Shown here piece after piece: positions 63,927 through 64,000 of a DNA stretch of 64,000 nucleotides; the first letter of the stretch is position 1, and each line of letters starts with the position of its first letter. A program made the position numbers and the translations under genes. The notes under the pieces are model-generated. The model made no database searches, was not told where the DNA came from, and saw only the letters and a program-made list of their open reading frames with translations. The DNA comes from Mycogone perniciosa (Eukaryota > Ascomycota > Sordariomycetes > Hypocreales > Hypocreaceae). The stretch covers positions 221,151 through 285,150 of the forward strand of contig JAOALB010000062.1 in NCBI GenBank assembly GCA_025331125.1, read 5' to 3'.

Positions 63927-64000
63927 ACATACAACAGCCGGTGTTCGCTGGTGGTCACCCACCCAACTACTAATCTGCCGGTTAGTGGCTTGTCTATGGG
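63927..64000 (-). rRNA. 5S rRNA, 3' part, cut by window edge
   Basis: The reverse complement reads CCCATAGACAAGCC ... AGATTAGTAGTTGGGTGGG ... ACACCGGCTGTTGTATGT, which is the last 74 or so bases of an ascomycete 5S rRNA with the conserved loop and internal promoter blocks. The 5' part lies beyond position 64000, so completeness cannot be judged. 5S genes are dispersed in many filamentous ascomycetes, which fits its isolated position. Confidence 0.8.

Overview
The window looks like a filamentous ascomycete (Pezizomycotina) chromosome. Spliceable genes carry short 46-82 nt introns with GT...AG ends, mostly GTAAGT-like donors and CTAAC-like branch points. Large blocks are extremely AT-rich, with stop-riddled retrotransposon remnants whose changes are C-to-T and G-to-A in CpA/TpG context, the signature of repeat-induced point mutation (RIP). 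No species call is possible from sequence alone.

Layout. 1-28080 is a RIP-degraded repeat block. It holds a Ty3/gypsy chromovirus remnant (plus strand, 1-4752), part of a second one (minus strand, about 19080-22164), two copies of an unclassified repeat of about 4 kb (15194-18990 and 22812-26910), and solo LTRs of several families, many with 5-bp target duplications. A GC-normal island at 28100-29758 holds a 5S rRNA-like sequence and a three-exon GXWXG/DUF4334 gene. A Ty1/copia element (29759-35241, minus) and a full-length gypsy chromovirus (35401-43108, minus, 5-bp duplication CGAGT) follow, then a solo LTR (43144-43526).

44039-58651 is a small biosynthetic cluster. It comprises a highly reducing polyketide synthase (HR-PKS; KS-AT-DH-MT-ER-KR-ACP, minus strand, 9 exons), cytochrome P450 no. 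1 (plus, 5 exons), cytochrome P450 no. 2 (minus, 3 exons, tail-to-tail with no. 1, 16 bp apart), and an FSH1/LovG-like serine hydrolase (plus, 4 exons) that could release the polyketide. The inferred logic is: the PKS builds a reduced, methylated chain, the hydrolase releases it, and two membrane P450s oxidise it. No regulator or transporter is visible. As read here two genes are damaged: the PKS has a one-base frame break after the KS domain, and the hydrolase has an in-frame TAG at codon 101. The 1.3 kb between the divergent PKS and P450 no. 1 holds a solo LTR, a foldback inverted repeat and five tandem 31-bp units.

58652-64000 is mixed repeat and relic DNA: nested solo LTRs, an intact-looking 388-bp LTR (60031-60418), a RIP-mutated DUF3431-family pseudogene (about 61728-62400, minus), a duplicated 5S-linked repeat, and the 3' part of a 5S rRNA gene running off the right edge. 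Exon boundaries were worked out by eye from splice signals and family conservation, without transcript data.
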